Positions 1 through 7,763 of a stretch of 64,000 bases of DNA are shown here, in pieces. Numbering within the stretch: the stretch's first letter is position 1; each line of letters starts with the position of its first letter. The stretch is from Aliidiomarina minuta (GTDB taxonomy: Bacteria > Pseudomonadota > Gammaproteobacteria > Enterobacterales > Alteromonadaceae): positions 992,001 through 1,056,000 of the forward strand of contig NZ_PIPL01000001.1 in NCBI RefSeq assembly GCF_003987145.1, given 5' to 3'. Under the pieces are notes generated by a model, which saw only the letters and a program-made list of their open reading frames with translations, had not been told where the DNA came from and did not search any database. The position numbers were made by a program, and so were the translations under genes.

Positions 1-299
1 GGCTGGATGTTACGCCGCCGCTGAGTCAATAACCTTTACCGACTCCCATAATGGCATCACGATTGACTCTGGATGCCCGCTTTATCTGCAACAAACCCGC
101 TACCAGCGGAACCTGAAAATCAGTGTCTGTGACCTGGCATGAAAGTAGCTCACAGGCACTGCAACGTTGCATCCTTCTAAAAACCGCTCAATTATAACTT
201 TCACTGATCCAAATCCCCAATCAAAAACGTAACTGTATCCTGAGTTTTCGAAAAAATTGAAGTGTACATATACCAGCTGTAGTTACCAAGGGGTATGGG
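1..299. other. Left-edge region without a recognised gene
   Basis: A plus-strand frame is open from the window edge (base 2) to a TGA at 140-142, giving 46 codons that could be the C-terminus of a truncated gene, but I recognise no family in it. A perfect 12-bp palindrome, TGCAACGTTGCA, lies at 160-171. The rest, up to the start at 300, is AT-rich and presumably holds the promoter of the downstream cyclase. I could not pick a convincing -35/-10 pair. Confidence 0.3.
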
Positions 300-1586
300 A
301 TGTCGAAGCAATCCTCTTATGAAATGCTGACCTCTATGGTGTGGCAACTACAAAGTACCCTCGACCACGTCGGGGCCTATGTATTTACAAAAGATCTGGA
401 AGGCCAGTACACCTATGTTAACAGCATGGTGTGCGAGCTATTCGATCTACCCGCCGAAGCTATTATTGGTAAAACCGATGATAGCTTCTTTGATATGGAT
501 GAGTCCCAACAGCTTATTGAAAATGATCAGCGTGTCATTCAGCAGGGTATCAATATTGAAGGCGAAGAGCGCCACGTCCTTCAAGGTAGCGGCCGCATAC
601 GCTACTACTGGAGCGTCAAAGTTCCTTTACGCAATCCTGGTGGCAAAATTGTAGGTATGTGTGGTATTTCTACGGATATTACCGAACGTCGCGCCATGGA
701 AAAACAGATGCGCGAACAAAAAGAATTGCTGGATACTGTACTCAATAACGCCGATGCTAATATCTTCATGAAGAATCACCAAAGCCGCTACCTCTATGCC
801 AATCAGAATACAGCCCAGCTTTTTGGTTTGTCACAACAAGAGCTGATAGGGAAAACTGACTTTGAGCTGATGCCAGCAGAACAGGCAGAAAAGTTTGTTC
901 AGTATGATCGCCAGGTTCTGAACTCAGGTGAAAAAACAAAAACTGAAGAAACGGTCATTGGCCACGACGGCGTCACACGCCATTATTGGACCATTAAAAT
1001 TCCCTTAAAAAAAGAAATAGAAGAACCCGCTTTCATTGGTATAGCCACCGATATCAGCGATTTAGTCGAACTGCGCGAAAAATTTAAGTTACTGGCTCAT
1101 ACCGATGCACTTACCGGTATATATAACCGCCGCTTCCTGTTTGAAAATGCAGAACGTGAGCTGAAACGAGCTAAACGAACGAAAAAAAGCTTTTCAGTCA
1201 TCATTATTGATATTGATCATTTTAAAAAATTTAATGACAGTTTTGGCCATGCTCAGGGCGACAGTGTGATTAAATCCGTCGTGGAAGCCTGTCAGCAAGT
1301 GGTGCGTGAAACTGATTTATTAGGCCGCATCGGCGGCGATGAGTTCGTTATCGTAACCCCCGAATGTGGAAGCCATGCAGCCTTAAAAGTCATCCATCGT
1401 CTGCAGGAGAAAATAAACTCTTTGCAGTTTAACTGGGCAGAAGGTAAATCGCTAAAACTCACACTCAGTATTGGTCTTGCTGTGTATAATGGGACTGAAA
1501 CTTTCGATCAAATACTGGCCCGGGCCGATCGGGCACTGTATAAGGTTAAAAAGAACAACAGAAATGGTGTGGAGATGGCCGAATAA
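300..1586 (+). CDS. PAS-PAS-GGDEF diguanylate cyclase
   Basis: Predicted cytoplasmic diguanylate cyclase, making cyclic di-GMP from two GTP. Two PAS sensor domains (about residues 20-130 and 145-258), each ending in a typical TDI(T/S) PAC segment, precede a GGDEF domain (about 262-425). The active-site motif GGDEF is intact at 345-349, and an inhibitory I-site RETD lies at 336-339, the standard five residues upstream, so product feedback inhibition is likely. There are no membrane segments, so the signal is probably intracellular (redox, gas or small ligand); the cofactor cannot be told. ATG at 300 has AAGGGG just upstream. The next gene starts directly after its stop codon. Confidence 0.93.
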   Translation: MSKQSSYEMLTSMVWQLQSTLDHVGAYVFTKDLEGQYTYVNSMVCELFDLPAEAIIGKTDDSFFDMDESQQLIENDQRVIQQGINIEGEERHVLQGSGRIRYYWSVKVPLRNPGGKIVGMCGISTDITERRAMEKQMREQKELLDTVLNNADANIFMKNHQSRYLYANQNTAQLFGLSQQELIGKTDFELMPAEQAEKFVQYDRQVLNSGEKTKTEETVIGHDGVTRHYWTIKIPLKKEIEEPAFIGIATDISDLVELREKFKLLAHTDALTGIYNRRFLFENAERELKRAKRTKKSFSVIIIDIDHFKKFNDSFGHAQGDSVIKSVVEACQQVVRETDLLGRIGGDEFVIVTPECGSHAALKVIHRLQEKINSLQFNWAEGKSLKLTLSIGLAVYNGTETFDQILARADRALYKVKKNNRNGVEMAE

Positions 1587-1988
1587 ATGACCTGTCAACA
1601 GTCAACAGCACCCTGCCCATGCGGTAGCGGCAAGCCTTATAGTAGCTGCTGTCAACGCTACCACCAAGACCATGCAATACCCGCTTCACCAGAAGCCCTG
1701 ATGCGTTCACGTTACACCGCTTTTGCCCTGAAGCTTGCTGACTACCTGATAACAAGCTGGCATCCCAGTAGCTGCCCGGCTGACCTGGATCTGGATAATT
1801 CACCGACATGGTTACAATTGCAGGTGCTGTCTTCGTCGCAACACGGCGATGAAGGAAAAGTTCACTTTCGGGCACTGCACACTGAGGGCAAGGGGATAGG
1901 TTTTCTCGAAGAACATTCAACATTTGTAAGAGAAGGCCAGCGCTGGTACTACCTGAGTGGCGAAACCACTCAGGGGAGGCTGACCTGA
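1587..1988 (+). CDS. YchJ-like SEC-C motif protein (UPF0225 family)
   Basis: Small protein of the YchJ/UPF0225 family. The N-terminal SEC-C motif CPCGSGKPYSSCC (residues 10-22) supplies the zinc-binding cysteines, and the following EALMRSRYTAFAL segment is the family hallmark leading into an NTF2-like fold. At 133 residues it is somewhat shorter than the E. coli protein, which carries a second SEC-C motif at the C-terminus that is absent here. ATG follows the upstream TAA with no gap, so it is probably co-translated with the diguanylate cyclase. The biochemical role of the family is not established; SEC-C modules bind zinc and often mediate protein contacts. Confidence 0.85.
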   Translation: MTCQQSTAPCPCGSGKPYSSCCQRYHQDHAIPASPEALMRSRYTAFALKLADYLITSWHPSSCPADLDLDNSPTWLQLQVLSSSQHGDEGKVHFRALHTEGKGIGFLEEHSTFVREGQRWYYLSGETTQGRLT

Positions 1989-1993
1989 AGGAC

Positions 1994-2353
1994 TTACAAC
2001 GGCGTATGCTGATTCAGAATCAATTGTAACTTATCGTCTTCAAGCACGTACGTACTGCTAATCAAGGCTGCATAATCACCTTTATCTGCATGCTGCGCTG
2101 TAAGCCGGTAAATAAAAACAGCCACCTTATCAGATAACATTAACGCCCGTTCATTCTCAATCTTAAAGCCCTCCCAGGGCTCAGCTGTAATAGATTCAAG
2201 AATCTCTTTCTTACCCGCCAGGCGCTTATCGCCCGGACGCAGCATAACTGCATCATCATGCAAAATATCACTAAAAAACTGATGGCTTGTTTCGCTGTCA
2301 GTAGACAACGCTTGCCACCCTTCTTTTTCCAGTTTAATAATTTCTTTAATCAT
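1994..2353 (-). CDS. NTF2-like (SnoaL/DUF4440-type) small protein
   Basis: A 119-residue soluble protein with the sequence pattern of the SnoaL/DUF4440 group of NTF2-like cone folds: an N-terminal helix with LEKEGWQAL, then FFSDILHDDAVMLRPG, and a C-terminal strand region ending STYVLEDDKLQLILNQHTPL. Such proteins bind or turn over small hydrophobic ligands, but the fold does not predict the substrate. A very strong ribosome binding site (AGGAGGAGC) precedes ATG at 2353. It converges on the YchJ-like gene with a 5-base gap and seems to be a single-gene unit. Confidence 0.65.
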   Translation of the reverse strand: MIKEIIKLEKEGWQALSTDSETSHQFFSDILHDDAVMLRPGDKRLAGKKEILESITAEPWEGFKIENERALMLSDKVAVFIYRLTAQHADKGDYAALISSTYVLEDDKLQLILNQHTPL

Positions 2354-2422
2354 CTTAGCTCCTCCTGAGTCCAGTCAGAATGAAAGACGCCTGTTAAGTA
2401 AAGCACAGAAGCAGTATTTCTT

Positions 2423-2845
2423 CTAATCTCCCTGCAGCGTCAGTACCAGACTTCGACTACCTCCCCGGTTGCGATGTTCGCACAGATAAATACCCTGCCA
2501 GGTACCCAGGTTCAAACGCCCCTCGGTTACCGGAATGCTCAGGCTGGAGCCCAGAATGCTGCTTTTTAAGTGGGCGGGCATATCGTCCGGCCCTTCGAAC
2601 GTATGCTCATAATAAGGTTCGTTTTCAGGCACCGCATGGCTAAAAAAGCGTTCAAAGTCGCCTCTTACCGTAGCATCCGCATTTTCGTTAATAGTTAATG
2701 AAGCTGAAGTATGTTGAATAAACACCTGCAGCAGGCCCACCTTTACTGCAGCCAGCTGCTCCAAGGCCCCCTCAACCTCTGAAGTAATCAGGTGAAAGCC
2801 CCGCGGTCTAGCGTCCAATTGAATCTGCGTCTGGTACCAGCTCAT
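2423..2845 (-). CDS. YjbQ family protein (UPF0047)
   Basis: A 140-residue member of the widespread YjbQ/UPF0047 family. The N-terminal half carries GFHLITSEVE and LLQVFIQHTSASLTINENAD. The C-terminal half has a conserved HLKSSILG segment, GTWQGIYLCEHR and a final basic strand. The family forms trimers with a metal-like site of conserved His and Asp residues; some members complement thiamine-phosphate synthase mutants, so secondary thiamine-phosphate synthase activity is the usual tentative label. GAGGAC precedes the ATG. A sigma70-like promoter can be drawn upstream. Confidence 0.9.
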   Translation of the reverse strand: MSWYQTQIQLDARPRGFHLITSEVEGALEQLAAVKVGLLQVFIQHTSASLTINENADATVRGDFERFFSHAVPENEPYYEHTFEGPDDMPAHLKSSILGSSLSIPVTEGRLNLGTWQGIYLCEHRNRGGSRSLVLTLQGD

Positions 2846-2856
2846 AAAAGTCCTCG

Positions 2857-2885
2857 TTTATATAATGTGATCAGCCATTTATCAC
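2857..2885 (-). promoter_or_regulatory. Putative sigma70 promoter of the YjbQ-like gene
   Basis: Read on the minus strand: -35 GTGATA (2880-2885), a 17-bp spacer, and -10 TATAAA (2857-2862), ending about 12 bases before the start codon. The -10 is good and the -35 has one clear mismatch. This is a visual call only. Confidence 0.4.
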
Positions 2886-2968
2886 TTATTTTGTCCGTTT
2901 ATCATTTTATTTTAACAAAGGTCGATAATTTCTAATATGATGCAATTTAAACCAACAGGAGAAACCCT

Positions 2969-3226
2969 ATGTTTGAACATCTTGCAATAATAGAAAAATT
3001 CAGTCAGATGAACCTGTTCTTAGTGATTCTGTTTGTGCCTTTGTTTCTGGCTGTGTACTTTATACCGGGCATACTGGCTATCTTCTTTAATCGCCGGCAT
3101 GTTAAAAAGATATGGCTGGCTAACATTCCTGCGGGCCTTTCATTTATCGCCTGGGGCGCCCTTATTGTCTGGGCAGTCACCGGAAAACGCAAAGTCAGTG
3201 CCGACAGTAAAACAATCCCTGAATAA
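2969..3226 (+). CDS. Small Imm_superinfect-like membrane protein
   Basis: An 85-residue protein with two hydrophobic segments (about 15-41 and 50-69) separated by a short basic stretch, NRRHVKKIW. The pattern YFIPGILAIFF, basic loop, LANIPAGLSFIAWGALIVWA resembles the superinfection-immunity membrane family named after the phage T4 Imm protein. Most bacterial members of that family are chromosomal with unknown function, so the name does not prove a phage-defence role. A good AGGAGA site precedes ATG. Its TAA overlaps the ATG of the downstream sensor kinase by one base, so the two are very probably translationally coupled. Confidence 0.65.
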   Translation: MFEHLAIIEKFSQMNLFLVILFVPLFLAVYFIPGILAIFFNRRHVKKIWLANIPAGLSFIAWGALIVWAVTGKRKVSADSKTIPE

Positions 3227-4356
3227 TGCAAACAGATAATATCAAAGCCTTCTGGCGTTACAGCCTATACAGTTCGAAAGGTTATAAAATTGCCCAGGCG
3301 GGTGCTTTTATAGCCTTTATCAGTTTCTTTATTCTGTATGCCATTCCCTTCTTTGACATCAACAAGCCGTTGATAGCTTTGGCTTTTATCAGCCGCTCTT
3401 TACTTGAAGCCACTGTTTTTATTCTGCTTAGCCACTTTATTTTACGCTCTACATTTAAACTTTTCCTACTTCAGCAACAGTTTCGCGCCCGCCACTTCTT
3501 TATTTGCCTGTTTATGCTCACTCTGAGCAGCCTGATAATGACTGTGGTGTCCATAGGCATTAACTTGCTGCCATTGTTTCAGCTCACCGACATGAGTTCT
3601 ATTGTGTATCAGGAAGTAGAGAGTACTCAGGGTTTGCATATTAGTTTTAATCTTCCCACCCTGCTGCTGATGTTCTTCTCCATGTACTTTTTCATGTTCA
3701 TTGTATGGAGCTCAGCCTATGGTTTCTCGGCCATGCTCAAAGCCCGTAAACATCTGCAGCAACAGGTTCAGGAAGCCCGTATTCAACAACTCACCAATCA
3801 GTTAAGCCCGCATTTTTTATTTAACGCCTTTAATAGCATCCGCGCCCTCATCTATGAAGACCAGGACAAAGCGGCGCAAACCGTTACCGAGCTTTCTGAG
3901 CTGTTTCGTTTCCATTTACAGGCGCACTTAAGGCCCACTTCATCTCTTGCAGAGGAGTGGCAAATCAGCCAGAAATACCTGGAAATTGAAAAAGTGCGCC
4001 TGGAACAACGTCTGAACATCCAGGTCCATATTGCGTCTGACTTGTGGCAACAAAAATTGCCGACTTTAAGCCTGCTTACTCTGCTCGAAAATGCCATCAA
4101 ACACGGTATAAGCCCCAGCAGCGAAGCAGGCCTGATAACCATTGAAGCCAGTCGTCAGGATAAACACTGGCGACTGGAACTATGCAATAGTGTCACGACA
4201 GGCAGCCAACAACCCGGTACCACAACAGGACTGAAGAACATAAAAAAATCGCTGCAACTGATGTATGGCGAAGGCATGAATTTGTGTTACGAAAAACAAA
4301 AAGAACGTTTTTGCGTCTGGCTGGAGTTACCCTATGTTCAAAACACTGATCGTTGA
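3226..4356 (+). CDS. LytS/YehU-type membrane sensor histidine kinase
   Basis: Sensor kinase of the His_kinase (PF06580) class. Four hydrophobic segments fill roughly residues 20-165. A short coiled coil (about 165-185) leads to the phosphoacceptor region with the diagnostic NQLSPHFLFNAFNSI motif near residue 195, followed by a HATPase domain with N-box LLENAIKHGI and a TGLKNIKKSL glycine motif. No large extracytoplasmic sensor domain is present, so the signal is probably sensed within the membrane. Its end overlaps the start of the response regulator by 23 bases, a standard arrangement for a cognate pair. Confidence 0.93.
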   Translation: MQTDNIKAFWRYSLYSSKGYKIAQAGAFIAFISFFILYAIPFFDINKPLIALAFISRSLLEATVFILLSHFILRSTFKLFLLQQQFRARHFFICLFMLTLSSLIMTVVSIGINLLPLFQLTDMSSIVYQEVESTQGLHISFNLPTLLLMFFSMYFFMFIVWSSAYGFSAMLKARKHLQQQVQEARIQQLTNQLSPHFLFNAFNSIRALIYEDQDKAAQTVTELSELFRFHLQAHLRPTSSLAEEWQISQKYLEIEKVRLEQRLNIQVHIASDLWQQKLPTLSLLTLLENAIKHGISPSSEAGLITIEASRQDKHWRLELCNSVTTGSQQPGTTTGLKNIKKSLQLMYGEGMNLCYEKQKERFCVWLELPYVQNTDR

Positions 4357-5047
4357 TGACGAACGCCTGGCGCGTACTGAACTTAAACGTCTGCTGAAAG
4401 CTCACCCACAGTGTCAGCTGGTGGCAGAAGCTGCCAGCGCCAGCGAAGCCATCAACATATTATCTGAAGAAACAATCGACCTGGTGTTTCTGGATATTCA
4501 GATGCCAGAAGTAACCGGCCTGGAGCTAGCCGAACAGATACCGAGCCAGATACAGTTCGTGTTTTGCACCGCGTATAATAGCTTCGCTCTGGATGCCTTC
4601 TCACTGAACGCGGTCGACTATTTGCTCAAGCCAGTCGCGGCAGAGCGTCTGACCAGCACCATACAGCGTTTAAGGCCACCGCAGCATTCCAGCCAACCCG
4701 CCTACCTGCCCGATGATCATGGTTTATTGCTCAAGTTTGCTGACATTAACCGTATCGTCAGGCTGCATGAAATATCGCGTTTTGAAAGCATTGGCAATCA
4801 TGCCGCTGTCTATACGCCTTATGGCAAAAGCTTCATTCACAGTTCGCTGGCAAAGATTGAGCAAAAACTGAATCCAGCGCATTTTTTTAAAGCCAGCCGC
4901 GGCGATATCATACGCATTGACGCCATCGCTCATATTGAACCGACCATGCAAAGTGGCTCGCTTATTGCTATTTTGACGGATAAGCAGCAAGTCGATGTCA
5001 GCCGCCGTCAGGCCAAAGCACTTAAAACCCGCTTTAGTGGTCTGTAG
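4334..5047 (+). CDS. LytTR-family response regulator
   Basis: Response regulator of the LytR/AlgR type, partner of the overlapping histidine kinase. The receiver domain (about 1-115) has the acidic pair in IVDDE, the phosphoacceptor Asp54 in VFLDIQMPE, and the conserved Lys in YLLKP. The C-terminal LytTR DNA-binding domain (about 130-235) includes the HEISRFESIGNHAAVYT and FFKASRGDIIRID strands. In this family output is usually transcription of a few membrane or envelope genes near by, so the small Imm-like membrane protein is a candidate target. The 3' end overlaps the convergent hydrolase gene by 14 bases. Confidence 0.93.
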   Translation: MFKTLIVDDERLARTELKRLLKAHPQCQLVAEAASASEAINILSEETIDLVFLDIQMPEVTGLELAEQIPSQIQFVFCTAYNSFALDAFSLNAVDYLLKPVAAERLTSTIQRLRPPQHSSQPAYLPDDHGLLLKFADINRIVRLHEISRFESIGNHAAVYTPYGKSFIHSSLAKIEQKLNPAHFFKASRGDIIRIDAIAHIEPTMQSGSLIAILTDKQQVDVSRRQAKALKTRFSGL

Positions 5048-6665
5048 CGAATAGCGCTTTCAAACGTTGTATATCGGCTTCTTGCCAGCCTTCAGGTTCA
5101 GTTAGCGCCAGCCAGGCATCAATATAATGCTCAGCGGCGTATTCATGTCCATAACCGGGTGGCGAGGTGCCCGCCGCCAGATCCGCTGCTAGCTGTAAAC
5201 CTGTGACTATTGGGAACCAACGCAAATCAGGAGACACATCAGGGCCTCGCGGCTCACGCATCCAGTCCGGTTCGCGGTAAAAAGCCTGGGGCTCAAAAAA
5301 AGTTACGGGGTCGCTGGCATATTGCAGGTAGGCAATACGGAAACTGCCCCACTCGCTACGGGCACGCTGCAGGCCCTGATATTGATTCATAAAACGCACT
5401 ACAGATTCATCACGAAAACGTGGCAACCAGGCCGCTGAACCGGCCTCCCGCCGTGCCGTCACATTGCGCCAGGTTTCGCTGCGAAACGGAGGTCCACTCC
5501 ACAGTGCGCCGTGAAAAGGATCGTCAATTACATCATAGAAATCAAAAGAACGGTCTGAATTCAAAGCTCCCAGACTCAAGCCATGCAAATACAAACGGGG
5601 TCGCTCATCCGTGGGCAGGTCACTCCAGTAAGTGTAGACAGCCTGAAACAGGGCGCGGGCCGTCTCTACGCCGTAATCCCCCTCCAGCACCAGCGACAGT
5701 GGGCTGGGCAAATATGAATACTGTGCTGTCACACTGGCAATATCGCCTCTTTGCAAGTATTCCAGCGTATTAATAGCTGCAGGATCGACCCAGCCGGTAC
5801 CAGTCGGCGTGATTAAAACAAGTGTTGAACGCTGAAAAGCGTCCACCCTCAGCAATTCCTGCAATGCAAATTGAGCACGCTCTTCAGGGGTTTCCGCCGA
5901 ATTGACACCCACATATACCCGTATAGGTTCAAACGCCTGATCATCACCGGTGAAATCACTAATGTCTTCTTGCGAAGGCCCTCTGACCACAAATCGACGT
6001 CCATGACGCCCCAAACCCTGCCAGTCAATTAAAGAAGCTTCACTGCCCGTTTTCAGTGCGTCGCCGGGCTGCTCAACTTCAGGTTCCAGTAATAAGTCCA
6101 CTTCCTGATAAGTGCGATCAGCAGTGCGTAAAGCAAAAGAGAAGAACACTCCGTCGATAACAGACCAGAATACGAAAAACGCAATAATAAGGCCGCCCAT
6201 ATGGGACACTCGGGAAGGAATAAAGCGCTGCAACTTAGCCGCCAGAAACAAAAAAGTACGGCGAAACAGTTTAGCCATCAAGAGTATCGCGAAAAAGACC
6301 AGCAGAGCCACCAAACCAACTAACAAGGCTCTTACCCGAACATCATCTTCCATGCCCATGAGTAAACGCACTGAGTTCTGCCAGGTGCTCGCCTGCCATA
6401 AAAATGCGAAAGCAATAGCCGCACATAAAACACCAGCTATCAGGTGCACATAACGTTGCGCCTGAGCGGTCGGTAGCGGCAGCTGCAGGTAGCCCCATAA
6501 CCAACGCAGAAAGACACCAACGCCATAACCAGCGGCCAGTGAGAAACCGGAGATCAGTCCTTGTACCAGGTCAGTGCGGGGTAATAATGTTGGCGTTAAC
6601 GAAAGCGCGAAGAAGAAAATACCCACTAACCAACCCGTGGTACAAAAGAAGCTAGATTTTTGCAT
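5034..6665 (-). CDS. Membrane-anchored alpha/beta hydrolase (Abhydrolase_9 family)
   Basis: Integral-membrane protein of the Abhydrolase_9 type. Several transmembrane segments occupy the N-terminal 200 residues, beginning with FFFALSLTPTLLPR, a hallmark of the N-terminal domain of this family. The soluble C-terminal half has a nucleophile elbow LHGLSLGA and the conserved WSGPPF segment. Substrates are unknown for the family. The frame extends upstream to a GTG at 6725 and an ATG at 6716. I prefer ATG at 6665 because it places the first membrane helix near the N-terminus, but none of the candidates has a clear ribosome binding site. Confidence 0.82.
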   Translation of the reverse strand: MQKSSFFCTTGWLVGIFFFALSLTPTLLPRTDLVQGLISGFSLAAGYGVGVFLRWLWGYLQLPLPTAQAQRYVHLIAGVLCAAIAFAFLWQASTWQNSVRLLMGMEDDVRVRALLVGLVALLVFFAILLMAKLFRRTFLFLAAKLQRFIPSRVSHMGGLIIAFFVFWSVIDGVFFSFALRTADRTYQEVDLLLEPEVEQPGDALKTGSEASLIDWQGLGRHGRRFVVRGPSQEDISDFTGDDQAFEPIRVYVGVNSAETPEERAQFALQELLRVDAFQRSTLVLITPTGTGWVDPAAINTLEYLQRGDIASVTAQYSYLPSPLSLVLEGDYGVETARALFQAVYTYWSDLPTDERPRLYLHGLSLGALNSDRSFDFYDVIDDPFHGALWSGPPFRSETWRNVTARREAGSAAWLPRFRDESVVRFMNQYQGLQRARSEWGSFRIAYLQYASDPVTFFEPQAFYREPDWMREPRGPDVSPDLRWFPIVTGLQLAADLAAGTSPPGYGHEYAAEHYIDAWLALTEPEGWQEADIQRLKALFATDH

Positions 6666-6745
6666 GCAACAGGACCCGTTGGTGAGTTTTATGCGTTCAA
6701 GATACAAAGGTTTCATCGGCATCACAAGCTACGCAAAAATTAAAC

Positions 6746-6773
6746 TTGTACTAGAGCGCTCAATTGTTATATT
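6746..6773 (+). promoter_or_regulatory. Putative sigma70 promoter with palindromic spacer
   Basis: -35 TTGTAC (6746-6751), a 16-bp spacer and -10 TATATT (6768-6773), 25 bases before the start of the solute-binding-like gene. The spacer contains the 8-bp palindrome GAGCGCTC (6754-6761), which could be chance or an operator. Visual call only. Confidence 0.4.
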
Positions 6774-6798
6774 TAAGTTACTTTTATAAGGCGCGTTT

Positions 6799-7692
6799 AT
6801 GTGGATTATCCTGTTTTTTCTATTCAGTTTCATTGCCCCTGCTGAGTCTGCTAGCAATTCCGAATCAGCACCTCAAATCGTCAGATACCCGGCAGGTGAA
6901 AGCCCTCAGGATGCACGTCAAGAATACATTTATGATGTGCTTAAACTGGCTTTGCACCTGACAGAAAAAGAATTTGGCCCCTATGTATTAAAAGCCGAAG
7001 GTTTTGAGATGGTGCAGGAACGTCTGATTGCAGAACTGGCTGCGCAACGAACTATTGATGTAGTCCCTCTGCCCGCTCTGGAAAAGGGTTATACCGGACT
7101 GCAACCGATTCAGATTCCAATACGCCAGGGCTTACTTGGCTGGCGGTTACTGCTCATTCGCTGTGACGAACAGGTTCATTTTAATGATTTTGTTAACCTC
7201 CAGGATCTGAATCACAAGCAGGCAGGCTACAGCCTGAACTGGGGCGACCTGCCGGTCAGCGAATTCAACTTCGAACAACTGGCCAGCATTAGTGGTTATG
7301 AAGCTCTTTTTCAGATGTTAAGTACCGGGCGCTTTGACTTTATTCACCGCGGGCTGCATGAGGTCATAGCTGAGGCCGCGACCTTTACCTCACAATATCC
7401 CAATCTGTGTGTGGAGAAAAACCTGATACTTCAGTATCCGCTACCAGAGTATCTGTACCTTAATGAAGACGACGAGGTGCTTGCTGAACGTTTGCAAACT
7501 GGCTTAGAAAAAGCGGTTTCCAGTGGTCGCCTGCGCGCTTTAGCACTGAATGCCTATCAGGATATATTCAATCATTTCGATATTCACAATCGACGCCTTA
7601 TTCAACTGCACAATCCGATGCCAATTGATAAGAGTAAGGTCGATAACAAGGACTATTGGATTCACCCGTCGCTATTACTTAATCATCATTAG
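6799..7692 (+). CDS. Exported periplasmic solute-binding-like protein
   Basis: A 297-residue protein with a short N-terminal signal peptide (hydrophobic residues 2-14, predicted cleavage near AESAS). The body looks like a type II periplasmic binding fold of the amino-acid-receptor kind: an opening strand QIVRYP, then YDVLKLALHLTEKEFG, and a closing LQTGLEKAVSSGRLRAL helix. No ABC permease or ATPase is adjacent, so it may act as a stand-alone sensor or ligand carrier. Its only same-strand neighbour is the large MscS-type channel that begins about 70 bases after its stop. Function is not known. Confidence 0.65.
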   Translation: MWIILFFLFSFIAPAESASNSESAPQIVRYPAGESPQDARQEYIYDVLKLALHLTEKEFGPYVLKAEGFEMVQERLIAELAAQRTIDVVPLPALEKGYTGLQPIQIPIRQGLLGWRLLLIRCDEQVHFNDFVNLQDLNHKQAGYSLNWGDLPVSEFNFEQLASISGYEALFQMLSTGRFDFIHRGLHEVIAEAATFTSQYPNLCVEKNLILQYPLPEYLYLNEDDEVLAERLQTGLEKAVSSGRLRALALNAYQDIFNHFDIHNRRLIQLHNPMPIDKSKVDNKDYWIHPSLLLNHH

Positions 7693-7763
7693 TTAGTAGC
7701 GGCTTGCGAAAAAACAGTACTGACTATAAGGTATCGGAAATTAAAACGGGAACTCACATCAAC

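Noticed and set aside
1546..1923. 125-residue minus-strand frame over the GGDEF end and the YchJ-like gene
   Set aside because: It overlaps two well-supported plus-strand genes completely and shows no family features.
2969..3226. Evidence for a prophage or phage-defence island around the Imm-like gene
   Set aside because: No integrase, capsid, tail, restriction or toxin gene lies near by, and neighbours are a two-component system and housekeeping-type genes.
6112..6453. Basic 113-residue frame antisense to the alpha/beta hydrolase
   Set aside because: Composition is that of an antisense shadow (Lys/Thr/Ala-rich) and the sense frame encodes a recognised membrane protein.
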